Below, piece by piece: positions 17,154-26,363 of a stretch of DNA of 64,000 nt (the stretch's first letter is position 1; each line of letters begins with the position of its first letter). The translations under genes were made by a program, and so were the position numbers. The notes under the pieces were generated by a model. It did no database searches and was not told where the DNA came from. It worked only from the letters and a program-made list of their open reading frames with translations. Origin of the DNA: Corynebacterium cystitidis (GTDB lineage Bacteria > Actinomycetota > Actinomycetes > Mycobacteriales > Mycobacteriaceae); contig NZ_LT906473.1 in NCBI RefSeq assembly GCF_900187295.1, positions 2,418,001 to 2,482,000 of the forward strand, read 5' to 3'.

Positions 17154-18539
17154 CTAGAGGCCCAGGACAGACTTCGCAATGAGGAAGTAGATAATTAGCC
17201 CTGCTGCGTCGCAAAAAGTGGTGATGAAAGGGTTCGAGAACACGGCCGGGTCAGCCCCGACAGTCTTGGCGATGATTGGCATGGCCCCGCCCACCGTGGC
17301 AGACATGGTACACACCAGCACCAACGTCGAGCCGATCACGATACCGATCGGTAGCCCGTACACCGCCCAGGCCAAGAGGAATCCGGCTACCCCCAGCGCG
17401 GTGCCCAGCACCAGGCCGACGCGCACCTCACGCCACATCACCTGCGCGATGTCACGTCTGCGCACATCGCCCAATGCCAACGAACGCGTCACCGTAGTAG
17501 CCGCCTGGTTTCCTGTGTTTCCACCGGTGCCTGTCAACAACGGGATAAACAGCGAGAGCACCACCGCCTTTTCCAGGGTGGATTCAAAGGTATCCAACAC
17601 TTGGACGGTGAGCAGGGCTGAGACAGCCAGTACAGCCAGCCACACGATGCGTGAGCGCACTAGGGCCAGCACCGGCGTGGATAAGTACGGGCGGTTCAAA
17701 GGCTCTGAGGCACCGGAACGCGCAGAGTCTTCTGAGTCCTCGCGTTCTTGAATGTCGTGTGCGTCGTCGAAGGTAAACATGCCGACAAGCCGGTCAGATT
17801 CATCCACCACTGGCATCGCCAGCAGATCCAAGGGCAAGAACCAGCGAACGGTTTCCTCCGCATCATCGGTTGCGTAAGCAAAAACGGGGTCGTCGATAAG
17901 CTCACCCACTGTCTGCGAACCCTGTGCGGTAAACAATCGCTTCAGCGAAGTAACGCCAACCAGTTTACGGTCATGTTCGACAACCGGAAGTGTGTAAATG
18001 GTTTCCACTTCGTCGGCGATCTCGCGGAGCAAGGTGAGGGCCTCGTCGACGGTGTACTCGGGGTAAATGTCAGGCACCTCAGGAGACATGTAACGGCCCA
18101 CAGTGCCCTTTTCATACCCGAGGACGGTAAATGTGGCGTCTTTCTCGTCCGGGTCGAGGGCAAGCAGCATTTCTTCGGCGATTTCGGCGGGTAGTTCGTC
18201 GAGAAGTTGCGCCCGATCCTCCGGGCCTAACTGGTCAAAGTACTCGGCAGTCGCCTCGGAACCGAGCGCTTGCACGATATCTGCCTGGTGGTTCGGGTCC
18301 AAAGCGTCGAACACGGCCAGGAATCGCGCGCGGTTAAGCAGGCGCATCACCATCGCACCGCGGTTAGCGTTGGTGCGCTCCACAATGCGGATGAGGTCAC
18401 TGATACGCAGCTGCTCGAGCTGTTCTTGCAGCTGGGTCAGCTCCTCGGGGTCAGCGTTTCCGTTGACACGCGTAACTTCTTTGACCAGGGCGTCAATGCT
18501 TGTGGCGTGTGCGGCGTGTGCGGCGTTCGTAGCTGCCAT
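17154..18539 (-). CDS. mgtE: Magnesium transporter MgtE
   Basis: A 461-aa MgtE protein. N domain of helical superhelix repeats (about 30-150), two CBS domains (about 150-285), then five membrane helices. The pore motif PLLTGTGGNTGNQA matches the Mg2+-binding signature of the family. In known MgtE proteins the N and CBS domains sense cytosolic Mg2+ and close the channel. It lies downstream of the receiver-kinase genes on the same strand with a 115-bp gap. Confidence 0.94.
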   Translation of the reverse strand: MAATNAAHAAHATSIDALVKEVTRVNGNADPEELTQLQEQLEQLRISDLIRIVERTNANRGAMVMRLLNRARFLAVFDALDPNHQADIVQALGSEATAEYFDQLGPEDRAQLLDELPAEIAEEMLLALDPDEKDATFTVLGYEKGTVGRYMSPEVPDIYPEYTVDEALTLLREIADEVETIYTLPVVEHDRKLVGVTSLKRLFTAQGSQTVGELIDDPVFAYATDDAEETVRWFLPLDLLAMPVVDESDRLVGMFTFDDAHDIQEREDSEDSARSGASEPLNRPYLSTPVLALVRSRIVWLAVLAVSALLTVQVLDTFESTLEKAVVLSLFIPLLTGTGGNTGNQAATTVTRSLALGDVRRRDIAQVMWREVRVGLVLGTALGVAGFLLAWAVYGLPIGIVIGSTLVLVCTMSATVGGAMPIIAKTVGADPAVFSNPFITTFCDAAGLIIYFLIAKSVLGL

Positions 18540-18654
18540 GGTTCGACCTCTCTATACCCAATCCGCGGAACCCTACCATTCCACGAGTCCCCGCGGGGTT
18601 CGCCCCCGCAGACGATCCTCGGTAAGGATCCCCGGTAAGGATAGGCCAAAGCAG

Positions 18655-19131
18655 CTATAGGTCGCGCGACAGCTCCATGGCACGCTGCGAGTCCAGCGCC
18701 GCGTAGTGCGGAAGCGGGTCAATACCCATCTCTTCGACGTAGTTGGTCAGCTGTTCACGCACGATGGCGTGCAGCTCCTCCACCTTCCACGGTTTAGCCA
18801 CATAGTGGTCGAGACCCGCTTCATTGACGGCACGCACAGTGTCTTCTAGCTGCGCCTGGCCTGTGACCAGCACTTTGCGGGTGGCTGCGGTGCGGTCATC
18901 GTTCATCATTTGGATGAGGAATTCCACGCCGGTGGTGCCGGGCATGCGGTGGTCGCATAGCGCTAAGGCAAGCACGTCTCCGTCGTTGTCTATCTCTTCG
19001 ACAACCTCCCACGCGTCATCCACGTCAGAGGCGGGTTCGATGCGGATGGTGTCGGCGAACGGAAGCAGGTCGCGCTCGATGGCGTTGCGGACCTCTGTCT
19101 CGTCTTCGAGGATCAGTAGTGCCAGTTTCAT
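18655..19131 (-). CDS. Stand-alone response regulator receiver
   Basis: A 158-aa protein consisting of one receiver domain and a short C-terminal helix. Acidic pocket ED at 10-11, phospho-acceptor Asp60 in LCDHRMPG, conserved Thr90 and Lys113 (AKPWK). There is no DNA-binding or enzymatic output domain. It starts directly at the stop of the kinase gene (TAAATG junction), so it is surely its partner. It probably acts by protein contact or passes phosphate onward, by analogy with CheY/Spo0F-type regulators. Confidence 0.92.
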   Translation of the reverse strand: MKLALLILEDETEVRNAIERDLLPFADTIRIEPASDVDDAWEVVEEIDNDGDVLALALCDHRMPGTTGVEFLIQMMNDDRTAATRKVLVTGQAQLEDTVRAVNEAGLDHYVAKPWKVEELHAIVREQLTNYVEEMGIDPLPHYAALDSQRAMELSRDL

Positions 19132-21051
19132 TTAGTCCTCCTGGAGTGCGTGTGGCCCGTCGAGAGGCAGCCCAACGATCGCCCGCGTGCCACCTTCTAA
19201 CGCCGATTCTAGCTGGATGGTGCCGTGGTGTTTGCTCACGATGGAGCGGCATACACCAAGGCCGATGCCCATGCCGAACCGGACTTGACCTTGTTTTGTT
19301 GTAAATTTAGGTTCAAAAATTCGGGCCATTTTGTCCTCGGGGATCCCTGGCCCGTCGTCACAAATCTCCACTTGGATCCACCCATCACGGGGCTGCGACG
19401 TGCGGATTGTGATTTTTGAACCTGTATTTGAGTCGGTGATTGCTTCCGCCGAGTTAGCAATCAGGTTGGTCCACACCTGGGCCAGCTCACCGGGCGTGCA
19501 AGTGATTTTCGGCAGGTCAGCGTAGTCGCGGACGATCTCAATGGTGCCCAGTTTGTGATTCATGAGGTCGATGGTGTCGTCGATGCCTTGGTGCACGTCG
19601 ACGTCAGAGATGGGGTCGCCATCGGGGCGCGCATAGGAGCGCAGCGACGCCACCAGCTGTGTCAGCCGTGTCGAGGCTGTACTGAGGTTGCGCAAGCTGG
19701 TGCCGATGCCGGCCGCATTTTCCACCGCGTCAAAATTCACCCGGCGCGATTTGGCAACCTCTGTGACATAGTCAGGGTCACGCACGCCGGAGAGCACCAG
19801 ACGTTGGGCCAAGGCCCGGTCTCCGGTGATTTCGGCGAAGGTATTGCGTAGCTGCCGGGCATTTTTTGTGCTTATCGACGAAGAATTCTTGGCTGCCTGC
19901 ATCGCTGTGAGGGCACTGTCCACCGATTTGCGGTTCTTTGTCTCGCGCATCAGGTTAGTGATGTCGTCGTAAAGGTGCTCTGCGGTTCTTTCGATGGCGG
20001 CGAGTGGGTTGTTGAGTTCGTGTGCCACACCTGCGGCAAGTTCGCCCAGGGAGGCGAACCGGGCTTGCGCCATGAGTTCTTGGCGGGCGCTCTCGAGATT
20101 ATTCAGCGCTTCTTCGAGGTTGGCGCGCTGTGTTTCGACGTGGCGTTTCAGCTCAAACTGTTCAATCTGAAGGTGTTCGGCGCGGCGCAGGCGACGATCG
20201 TAGGACTGCACCACCAGTGTGGTGAGCACGCGAGCGAGGTAGGGCTCCTTTTTGATGAGATAGTTGAGTTGTTCGACTGGCAGCTGGACAACGACCACTT
20301 CGCTAGACGTGCGTGCGGTGAAAAACGACACCATGGAGTTGGACAGCGCTAGCAGGCCGATGACGTTGCCGGTAGAGGCGTGGTGCATTGTCTTCGGGCC
20401 TTGCTCGGTCAATCGTTGGAGGCGCACGGTGCCGGACAGCACGAAGATGATTTCTTCGACGGTGTCATTTTCGCGAGTCAGGTAGGTTCCGGCGGGCATG
20501 GTGATGCGTGGCTGATAGCCCAAGTGCTCGTCGGCAACTGTGATGATTTCGTCGATAATCTCCTTATCATCGAGGTCTTGGTTCAGGATGAAGTTTTCGG
20601 GTTCTTCGTACGTTCCCCGCAGCGCTGATTCGGTGGCAGCTCTGGTGTGCCAGTAGCGACGTAGCTGGTGGCGCAGGTTGTGAATCAGTGCGCCTTCTTT
20701 AATTTCACCGAGGTAAATCAGCATGTCGAGCCGGCCGAGGTTGGTCAGCATGTCGAGGCCGGCCACATTGGGGGCGGTGGTGAACACGACGATGCGCACA
20801 TGGTCAAAACGTTTATCTTTGATGAAGTTCACCAGCGGATGATCGGCAGCCAGGCCATCGTCGTGCACCGTGACCGTGACGAGGGCGAGGTTGGCCAACC
20901 AGTCTGGGTGAGCGTCGTCGGCCATGAGGTCGTTGAGGCTGTTTGGGCTGATGACAGTGTGCATGTGCCCGAGCCGTTTATGTACGGCGCTGCGCACAGC
21001 GACGGAGGCGTCGGATTTGCCGATGATCGCCAGTGTGGAATGGGGGACCAT
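19132..21051 (-). CDS. Sensor histidine kinase with receiver-like and cyclic-nucleotide-binding-like domains
   Basis: A 639-aa soluble kinase with no membrane helices. Residues 1-150 look like a degenerate receiver. Residues about 160-275 form a cNMP-binding (CRP-like) beta roll with GTVRLQRL and SSEVVVVQLP. A coiled coil (290-335) leads to the DHp domain with phospho-acceptor His344 in AGVAHELNNPLAA, and a HATPase domain with N box NLIANSAEA, DDGPGIPEDK and GMGIGLGV. It sits between a DASS transporter gene and a receiver gene with stop/start junctions touching on both sides. A role in sensing transported carboxylates or cell energy state is inferred from context. Confidence 0.92.
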   Translation of the reverse strand: MVPHSTLAIIGKSDASVAVRSAVHKRLGHMHTVISPNSLNDLMADDAHPDWLANLALVTVTVHDDGLAADHPLVNFIKDKRFDHVRIVVFTTAPNVAGLDMLTNLGRLDMLIYLGEIKEGALIHNLRHQLRRYWHTRAATESALRGTYEEPENFILNQDLDDKEIIDEIITVADEHLGYQPRITMPAGTYLTRENDTVEEIIFVLSGTVRLQRLTEQGPKTMHHASTGNVIGLLALSNSMVSFFTARTSSEVVVVQLPVEQLNYLIKKEPYLARVLTTLVVQSYDRRLRRAEHLQIEQFELKRHVETQRANLEEALNNLESARQELMAQARFASLGELAAGVAHELNNPLAAIERTAEHLYDDITNLMRETKNRKSVDSALTAMQAAKNSSSISTKNARQLRNTFAEITGDRALAQRLVLSGVRDPDYVTEVAKSRRVNFDAVENAAGIGTSLRNLSTASTRLTQLVASLRSYARPDGDPISDVDVHQGIDDTIDLMNHKLGTIEIVRDYADLPKITCTPGELAQVWTNLIANSAEAITDSNTGSKITIRTSQPRDGWIQVEICDDGPGIPEDKMARIFEPKFTTKQGQVRFGMGIGLGVCRSIVSKHHGTIQLESALEGGTRAIVGLPLDGPHALQED

Positions 21052-22545
21052 TTATCCCACCACGCCTATGAGCTGCCAGTACGACGGCATGACAAGCACC
21101 AGCAGGATGGTGGCAAGCGTTCCGACGACTAGGCCAACCAAGGCCATCTGGCCGATCTTGATTTCGCCAGTAGCGTAGGCAATCGCATTCGGCGGAGTGG
21201 AGATCGGCATGGACATACCCAGCGAGGTTGCGATGGCAACTATGACTGCCGCCGTGATCGGGTCGATACCATCGAGCGACATCGCCAGTGATACCGCCAG
21301 CGGCACCAGCAAGTTGGCTGCCGCGGAGTGTGAGATCACGTTGGCCAAGCCAAAACCGATCGCCCCCAGCATCGCGATGATGGCCAACCCACCCATGGAT
21401 GCCCAATCAACTGAGCCAACCAGCCACTCGTCCAGGCCGGTTGCGCCCACTCCGGTTCCCAGCGCGATACCACCGGAGACCAGCCACAGCACCGGCCAGT
21501 CCAGCTTCTTAATGTCTTCACCCTTCATCACCTGCAGACACAGTAGTGTGACCACTGGGAAGAAGCCCACAATATTAGAGGAGATGCCGTGCAGCGGCTC
21601 TGTCATCCACAGCAGGATCGTCAGGCCCGCGACAACGTAAAAGGTGACGGCTGAACCGGAGGTGTTCCACTTCGATGTCATGTCGATGTTGAGCTCTGCG
21701 TCTGCCGGGATGAACACCAGGCACAGAAATACCCACGAAAATACGAGCACAACCAGCATGAACGGGACGGCCATGATCATCCACTCCACGAAGGAAATGG
21801 AAATGCCTTGATCTTGCAGCGCACCAATGGCGATGGCGTTGGGCGGGGTGCCCACCGGGGTACCGATACCACCGACGTTGGCGGCTAGCGGGATGGAAAG
21901 GGCGACACCAGCTCGCGCTTTACCTGCTGGCAGCATTTTCAGCAACGGCGCAACCACCGCGAACATAGTAGCGGTGGTTGCGGTATTGGACATAAACATC
22001 GACAGCAGTGCGGTAATGATCATCATGCCCAGCACAATCAGACGCGCTTTGTTCGGAAATGGCTTCAGCATCACCGCGGCGAGGTTCTTGTCCAAGCCGT
22101 ATTTTGCCGCGCCGTCGGCGATCATGAAGCCACCCAAAAACAGGATGATCACTGGGTTTGCCAGTGCGGCGAAGTAGTCTGCAGCTGGGATGATGTTGTC
22201 TGCTAGTGCGGGATCCCCGCCGGTGGGGTCTGTAATCGCACCCTCGGAGACCATCAATACTTCGAGGAAAATCACTAGCACAGCGGTTGCGGTCAGCGGA
22301 ACGGGTTCGAGGACCCAAAACACGATGGCCAGCAGAAAAATAGACAGCATCCGCTCGCCGGGCTCAGCCAGATTCGGAATATCCACCACAAGTGGGATGG
22401 CAAATAAGACGATACCGAGGACAAACCCTATGATTTGCTTCCTCGAAAAGCGAGCGCCTTGAGCCCGCTGCAGCGCTGGGGGCTTGCGGGTTGCGCTGCC
22501 TCGACGGTTAACGCGCATTGGTGACGATGGCTGTGCGGTAGACAT
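21052..22545 (-). CDS. DASS-family anion transporter, first gene of a transporter-kinase-receiver operon
   Basis: A 497-aa membrane protein with SNTATTATMFAVV, GGIGTPVGTPPNAIAIG and MPISTPPNAIAYATG motifs, so it is a divalent anion:Na+ symporter like the gene at 15316. Its TAA stop is immediately followed by the ATG of the kinase gene. Substrate is probably a di- or tricarboxylate. A homologue fused or linked to a kinase recalls transporters that double as sensors, but the protein itself has no extra domain. Confidence 0.92.
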   Translation of the reverse strand: MSTAQPSSPMRVNRRGSATRKPPALQRAQGARFSRKQIIGFVLGIVLFAIPLVVDIPNLAEPGERMLSIFLLAIVFWVLEPVPLTATAVLVIFLEVLMVSEGAITDPTGGDPALADNIIPAADYFAALANPVIILFLGGFMIADGAAKYGLDKNLAAVMLKPFPNKARLIVLGMMIITALLSMFMSNTATTATMFAVVAPLLKMLPAGKARAGVALSIPLAANVGGIGTPVGTPPNAIAIGALQDQGISISFVEWMIMAVPFMLVVLVFSWVFLCLVFIPADAELNIDMTSKWNTSGSAVTFYVVAGLTILLWMTEPLHGISSNIVGFFPVVTLLCLQVMKGEDIKKLDWPVLWLVSGGIALGTGVGATGLDEWLVGSVDWASMGGLAIIAMLGAIGFGLANVISHSAAANLLVPLAVSLAMSLDGIDPITAAVIVAIATSLGMSMPISTPPNAIAYATGEIKIGQMALVGLVVGTLATILLVLVMPSYWQLIGVVG

Positions 22546-22648
22546 GACTTCTATTCTATGAGTCCACGTGATCTTATTCTGCCTAATTACAGTGCCATAG
22601 ATAACACTAATCTGAGGTTCGGGGTTCGTCTTTCTATCCCGAAACGCA

Positions 22649-22693
22649 GAAACTCCAGGTGTGCGACTTTATAGCCACCTAACCTGGAGTTTC
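22649..22693 (-). terminator. Hairpin terminating the tRNA-Ser/tRNA-Arg transcript
   Basis: A perfect 12-bp stem, GAAACTCCAGGT with ACCTGGAGTTTC, 4 bp after the encoded CCA of tRNA-Arg on the minus strand. The T-run is poor, so it could also be a processing signal. Confidence 0.65.
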
Positions 22694-22696
22694 AAT

Positions 22697-22772
22697 TGGT
22701 GCGCCCGGAGGGATTCGAACCCCCAACCTCTTGATCCGTAGTCAAGTGCTCTATCCGTTGAGCTACGGGCGC
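22697..22772 (-). tRNA. tRNA-Arg (anticodon ACG), second copy
   Basis: Identical over its length to the tRNA-Arg at 15133-15208, including encoded CCA and the same orientation. It is 4 bp from tRNA-Ser(GCT) and probably co-transcribed with it. Confidence 0.96.
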
Positions 22773-22776
22773 ATGG

Positions 22777-22863
22777 CGGAGATGACAGGATTTGAACCTG
22801 CGGTCCGCGTGAACGGACAACTCCTTAGCAGGGAGCCCCAATCGGCCACTCTGGCACATCTCC
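22777..22863 (-). tRNA. tRNA-Ser (anticodon GCT)
   Basis: Acceptor GGAGATG/CATCTCC, anticodon loop CTGCTAA on a TCC/GGA-containing stem, long variable arm, T arm GCAGG TTCAAAT CCTGT, discriminator G. Reads AGC/AGU codons. Confidence 0.95.
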
Positions 22864-22976
22864 ATAGCCTTGTAGAATACTACCGAACCTCAACCACAGG
22901 CCCAAATCACAGGCCGAAATTTCATCACGGTTCACAGCCTACCGGCCTACATTAGGCCTGCACTAGACTTGCACGC

Positions 22977-24002
22977 ATGATTCGCCCAGACCTAGACACC
23001 ATCCCCGGCTACGTGCCCGGCAAGCGCAATGACACCGCCCTGAAATTAAGCTCCAACGAGGTGGCCACTCCGCCGCTTGATTCTGCCGCCCAGGCGATGG
23101 CGGAGGCAGCCGCTGGTGCGAACCGCTATCCCGATATGGGCGCTAGCCAGCTTAAAGAGGCTCTGGCCGAACACCTCAACGTGAGCGTCGACCAGGTCGC
23201 GGTGGGCAACGGCAGCTCCGCTTTGTGCCAACAGTTGGTGCAGATCACGTCGACGTCGGAAAGCAATGTGATCTTCCCGTGGCGCAGCTTCGAGGCCTAC
23301 CCCATTTTCGCGCAGGTCGTTGGGGCCCAAGCCCGCGCTGTCCCCCTGCTGGACAACGGTAAGCATGACCTTGACACGATGGCATCGCTTATCGACGACC
23401 ATACCTCGCTGATCTTCCTCTGTAATCCGAACAATCCCTCTGGCCAGGTGATTAATCAGGATGAGTTCGACTCTTTTATGTCCAAGGTGCCTGCCAGCGT
23501 GATGGTGGGCCTGGACGAGGCCTACTTTGAGTTCAACCGGGCTAAGGACACTTGTGTGGCAACTGAGGCAATTGAGCAGTACCCGAACGTGGTGGGCTTG
23601 CGAACCTTTTCGAAGGCGTATGGGCTGGCGGGTGTGCGTGTGGGCTACGCGTTTGGGGCTGCTGAGATCATTGCGGCTTTGAATAAGGTGGCCATCCCCT
23701 TCGGTGTGAACGCCGTTGCGCAGGCAGGGGCGGTGGCCAGCTTGAATGCGGCTGATGAGCTGCTGGAGCGCACTGAGGAAACCGTGAGGATTCGTGATCA
23801 GGTTGCCGATCATGTCGGCGCGCAACACTCCCAGGCTAACTTTGTGTGGCTGCCCGGGGTTGATGCGCAGTATCTGGCAGCGAAGTTAGCCAGCCACGGC
23901 GTGCTCACTCGCGCCTTCCCGGAAGGCCTGCGGATTACGGTAACCACGGAAGAAGAAACCCAAAAGCTGATCGACGCATGGGATGCGGTGCAGGGCACCT
24001 AA
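22977..24002 (+). CDS. pat: Aromatic amino acid / histidinol-phosphate aminotransferase
   Basis: A 341-aa fold-type I PLP aminotransferase. Motifs: SSNEVATPP near the N-terminus, NPNNPSG, DEAYFEF (PLP-ring Asp) and TFSKAYGLAGVRVGY with the Schiff-base Lys. The length and sequence match the HisC-like Pat of corynebacteria, which transaminates phenylpyruvate, prephenate or hydroxyphenylpyruvate. A true HisC would normally lie in a his operon, absent here, so the aromatic role is preferred. Confidence 0.85.
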   Translation: MIRPDLDTIPGYVPGKRNDTALKLSSNEVATPPLDSAAQAMAEAAAGANRYPDMGASQLKEALAEHLNVSVDQVAVGNGSSALCQQLVQITSTSESNVIFPWRSFEAYPIFAQVVGAQARAVPLLDNGKHDLDTMASLIDDHTSLIFLCNPNNPSGQVINQDEFDSFMSKVPASVMVGLDEAYFEFNRAKDTCVATEAIEQYPNVVGLRTFSKAYGLAGVRVGYAFGAAEIIAALNKVAIPFGVNAVAQAGAVASLNAADELLERTEETVRIRDQVADHVGAQHSQANFVWLPGVDAQYLAAKLASHGVLTRAFPEGLRITVTTEEETQKLIDAWDAVQGT

Positions 24003-24175
24003 GGGTGAGTCTCGCCACCACTCGTGGCTCCCGCAACCCGGTCTGGGTATCGGCTGTCGAGAAATTCTTTAGCCTCTCGGTGGGAACGCTGGACCGACTC
24101 CAAAGCCCTCTGAAGTTCTGCCAGGGTCACCTTGTCACCGCTCATCGTGCGATGGTGGCTGCGCCATGTAGACAT
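23999..24175 (-). CDS. Small hypothetical protein (58 aa)
   Basis: Starts MSTWRSHHRTMSGDKVTLAE, helical in the middle, no recognised family. GGAGGGG lies 12 bases before the chosen ATG at 24175, and the ATG is 2 bp after the stop of the upstream membrane-protein gene, so they are probably translated together. An ATG at 24199 is also in frame. The last bases overlap the convergent pat gene. Confidence 0.5.
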   Translation of the reverse strand: MSTWRSHHRTMSGDKVTLAELQRALESVQRSHREAKEFLDSRYPDRVAGATSGGETHP

Positions 24176-24177
24176 AG

Positions 24178-24753
24178 TCAACGTGAACCCCTCCTCCAAA
24201 GTTTTATCAGGCTTGATGTCAGTCTACCTCTATGTTCGACTTCACGCGATGCCCGATCCTGCTCTGCGAGCTTATTTTCTATTTCCCGCCTGATGTCGTT
24301 TTCTACGAACGCAACATAGTTCCCTACTTTTTCAGCAAAGGGCCTTTCTTCCTCTGCTATCAATCGTGATTGAAGAATTGCGGTGACAAATCCAACCATT
24401 TGTGCCTTAGTTTCGGGATCATCTGCTTTTTCGACTTTGTCGATCGCCCATTGGAGCTGAGAGTAGTAGCGATTTCTTTCATCCGTGTCGCGTTTTTGGT
24501 CCAGTGACATGAATGTGGAATACAACGCTAAGGCTGCTACGACCGGGGTAAGACCAGGAACGACGTAGCGCAAAAACTGGGTAGTGAAATGAACAAAGCC
24601 GATATCGGTTAACCACAGCATCAAAGCACAGGACCCAACAAACCCCGCCGATAAGATCCCTGCCGAAATCAGCAAATACTTTCGCACAGTGGCTGCGCTT
24701 GTTTGTCTTGGCAGATCTTTTGAATCCTGCATATCCTTCCCCCGATACAACAT
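24178..24753 (-). CDS. Membrane protein with a cytoplasmic helical tail, unknown function
   Basis: A 191-aa protein with two membrane helices (about 28-50 and 62-86) followed by a charged helical tail with possible coiled coil (YYSQLQWAIDKVEKAD and later REIENKLAEQDRAS). The start could be the ATG at 24753 or 24732. No family recognised. Base composition is more AT-rich than neighbouring metabolic genes. Confidence 0.6.
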   Translation of the reverse strand: MLYRGKDMQDSKDLPRQTSAATVRKYLLISAGILSAGFVGSCALMLWLTDIGFVHFTTQFLRYVVPGLTPVVAALALYSTFMSLDQKRDTDERNRYYSQLQWAIDKVEKADDPETKAQMVGFVTAILQSRLIAEEERPFAEKVGNYVAFVENDIRREIENKLAEQDRASREVEHRGRLTSSLIKLWRRGSR

Positions 24754-24779
24754 TTTATTCCCGTGAGCGAACTTGCACG

Positions 24780-25037
24780 CTACCCCCCGGCAAAGGGTGG
24801 CAGCACGTCCACGCGGGTGGCTCCTGCCACGGAGGCGTCACCTTCAGCGCGGCACCCATCGATTAAGAATGTACAGCGCTCGAACACTTCGGCCAAGGTC
24901 ATGCCAGCGTCGGTAGTACCGGAATGAAGCTTGGCAGCGTGGGTTAACACGTCGTTAAGCGTAGAAAACGTGCCGCCCAAGCTTTCCTGATCAACTCCAG
25001 CGGCAGCACGCGCGGCAGCGAAATAGTGAATGTTCAT
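24780..25037 (-). CDS. moaD: MoaD-like sulfur carrier subunit of molybdopterin synthase
   Basis: About 85 aa in a ubiquitin-like fold, ending in the required Gly-Gly (LPPFAGG), which becomes a thiocarboxylate and donates sulfur to precursor Z with MoaE. The start at 25037 (MNIHYFAAARAAAG) fits the first beta strand; upstream in-frame codons to 25070 look unlike the family. It is divergent from moeA, 103 bp away, in a Mo-cofactor cluster. Confidence 0.88.
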   Translation of the reverse strand: MNIHYFAAARAAAGVDQESLGGTFSTLNDVLTHAAKLHSGTTDAGMTLAEVFERCTFLIDGCRAEGDASVAGATRVDVLPPFAGG

Positions 25038-25140
25038 ATCAGCACCCACTATGGCAATACTTGCTTGCAAAATCCAGCCCTGTTTATTCCCGGTAGCATT
25101 GTCTTAACTGTGGGTCGAAAAAGAAAGGCATGAATCCCTG

Positions 25141-26352
25141 ATGTCGCGCACACCGGAACAACACCTTGCGGCGGTCCAAAAGCTTGTTGGCACGCGCCCA
25201 ACAGTGACCCTTCCGTTGGTTGAAGCCGCACGTGCGAAGGCTGTGAGCTCGGCGGATGTTGCTGCGCAGTTTGATTCACCGCGCTTTGATAACTCGCAAA
25301 TGGATGGTTACGCGCTGTCTGTGGAGCATGTGGCTGCCACGCCGGGTCAATTTCGCGTGGGTGCCACGATTCCCGCTGGTACAGACCCGGACGTGGTGTA
25401 TCCCGAGGGGATTACTAACGCGATAGTACCGATCATGACCGGCGCGAAGGTCCCGCACGGCACCGCAGCGATCGTACCGGTGGAGCATTGCACCCCGGGC
25501 ATCTTCGCCGCGGAGGGTGAATTTATTCGGGTCCCGCCCACCCCACACGGCCAGTTCGTGCGGCAGCGCGGCTCTGATATTCAGGCGGGTGCCACGATCG
25601 TTCCGGCGGGCACGACAGTGACTGCGCCGGTGGTGGCCACGCTTGCCAGCCAGTCCATCACTGAAGTGGAGGTCACCCGCCCGGCGCGCCTGGTCACTGT
25701 GACTGGTGGCGCGGAAATCGGTACGGGAATCGGTACGGCTGGCACGAGCGATAGTGGCGCTGCCGTCATCCCCGATGCGAATGCCCCGCTTATGCAGGTG
25801 ATGGCCCACCATCACGGCATGGAGGTGGTAGGCCATGTGCGCACTAATGATGACCCGGCAGCGCTCACGCGCGATCTTGAACAGGCAGTGGCCACATATT
25901 CCCCTGATGCGATTGTGACCTCCGGCGGTATTAGTGCGGGTAAGTTCGAGGTGATCCGCCAGGTGCTTGAGCCTGCCGACTGGTTTGGGCATGTGGACCA
26001 GCAGCCCGGTGGCCCGCAGGGCTTATCGACGATCAGCTCTACCCCTGTGATCTGTTTGCCCGGTAACCCGGTGTCTACCCTGGTGAGTTTCCGGCTGTAT
26101 GTTGCACCGGTGTTGGGCCAGGCCCCCGAAGCGGTGGAAGCGGTGCTGACCGAGGAGGTCACCGGTTTGCCTGGCCGCGACCAGTTCCTGCGCGGCCAAC
26201 TGCGCCTCGAAGGGGCTCGGGTGCACGCAACCCCGGTAGGTGGGGCGGGTTCGCACCTGATTTCCCAGGCCGTGCCTGCTGATTGTTTAATCCGGGTGCC
26301 CATGTCTTCAACCATCCAGGCCGGCGGGCGCGTGATGGTGTATGAACTTTAG
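25141..26352 (+). CDS. moeA: Molybdopterin molybdotransferase
   Basis: A 403-aa MoeA protein that inserts molybdate into adenylated molybdopterin. Motifs: FDNSQMDGYAL, GAKVPHGTAAIVPVE, SGGISAGKFE (MPT-binding domain) and LPGNPVSTLVSF. The full MoeA domain set is present. First gene of the moeA-mogA-moaE-moeBR operon; mogA follows after 11 bp. Confidence 0.94.
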   Translation: MSRTPEQHLAAVQKLVGTRPTVTLPLVEAARAKAVSSADVAAQFDSPRFDNSQMDGYALSVEHVAATPGQFRVGATIPAGTDPDVVYPEGITNAIVPIMTGAKVPHGTAAIVPVEHCTPGIFAAEGEFIRVPPTPHGQFVRQRGSDIQAGATIVPAGTTVTAPVVATLASQSITEVEVTRPARLVTVTGGAEIGTGIGTAGTSDSGAAVIPDANAPLMQVMAHHHGMEVVGHVRTNDDPAALTRDLEQAVATYSPDAIVTSGGISAGKFEVIRQVLEPADWFGHVDQQPGGPQGLSTISSTPVICLPGNPVSTLVSFRLYVAPVLGQAPEAVEAVLTEEVTGLPGRDQFLRGQLRLEGARVHATPVGGAGSHLISQAVPADCLIRVPMSSTIQAGGRVMVYEL

Positions 26353-26363
26353 GAGTTGATCGT

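Noticed and set aside
22731..22955. 74-aa frame over the tRNA-Arg/tRNA-Ser pair
   Set aside because: It reads antisense through tRNA genes.
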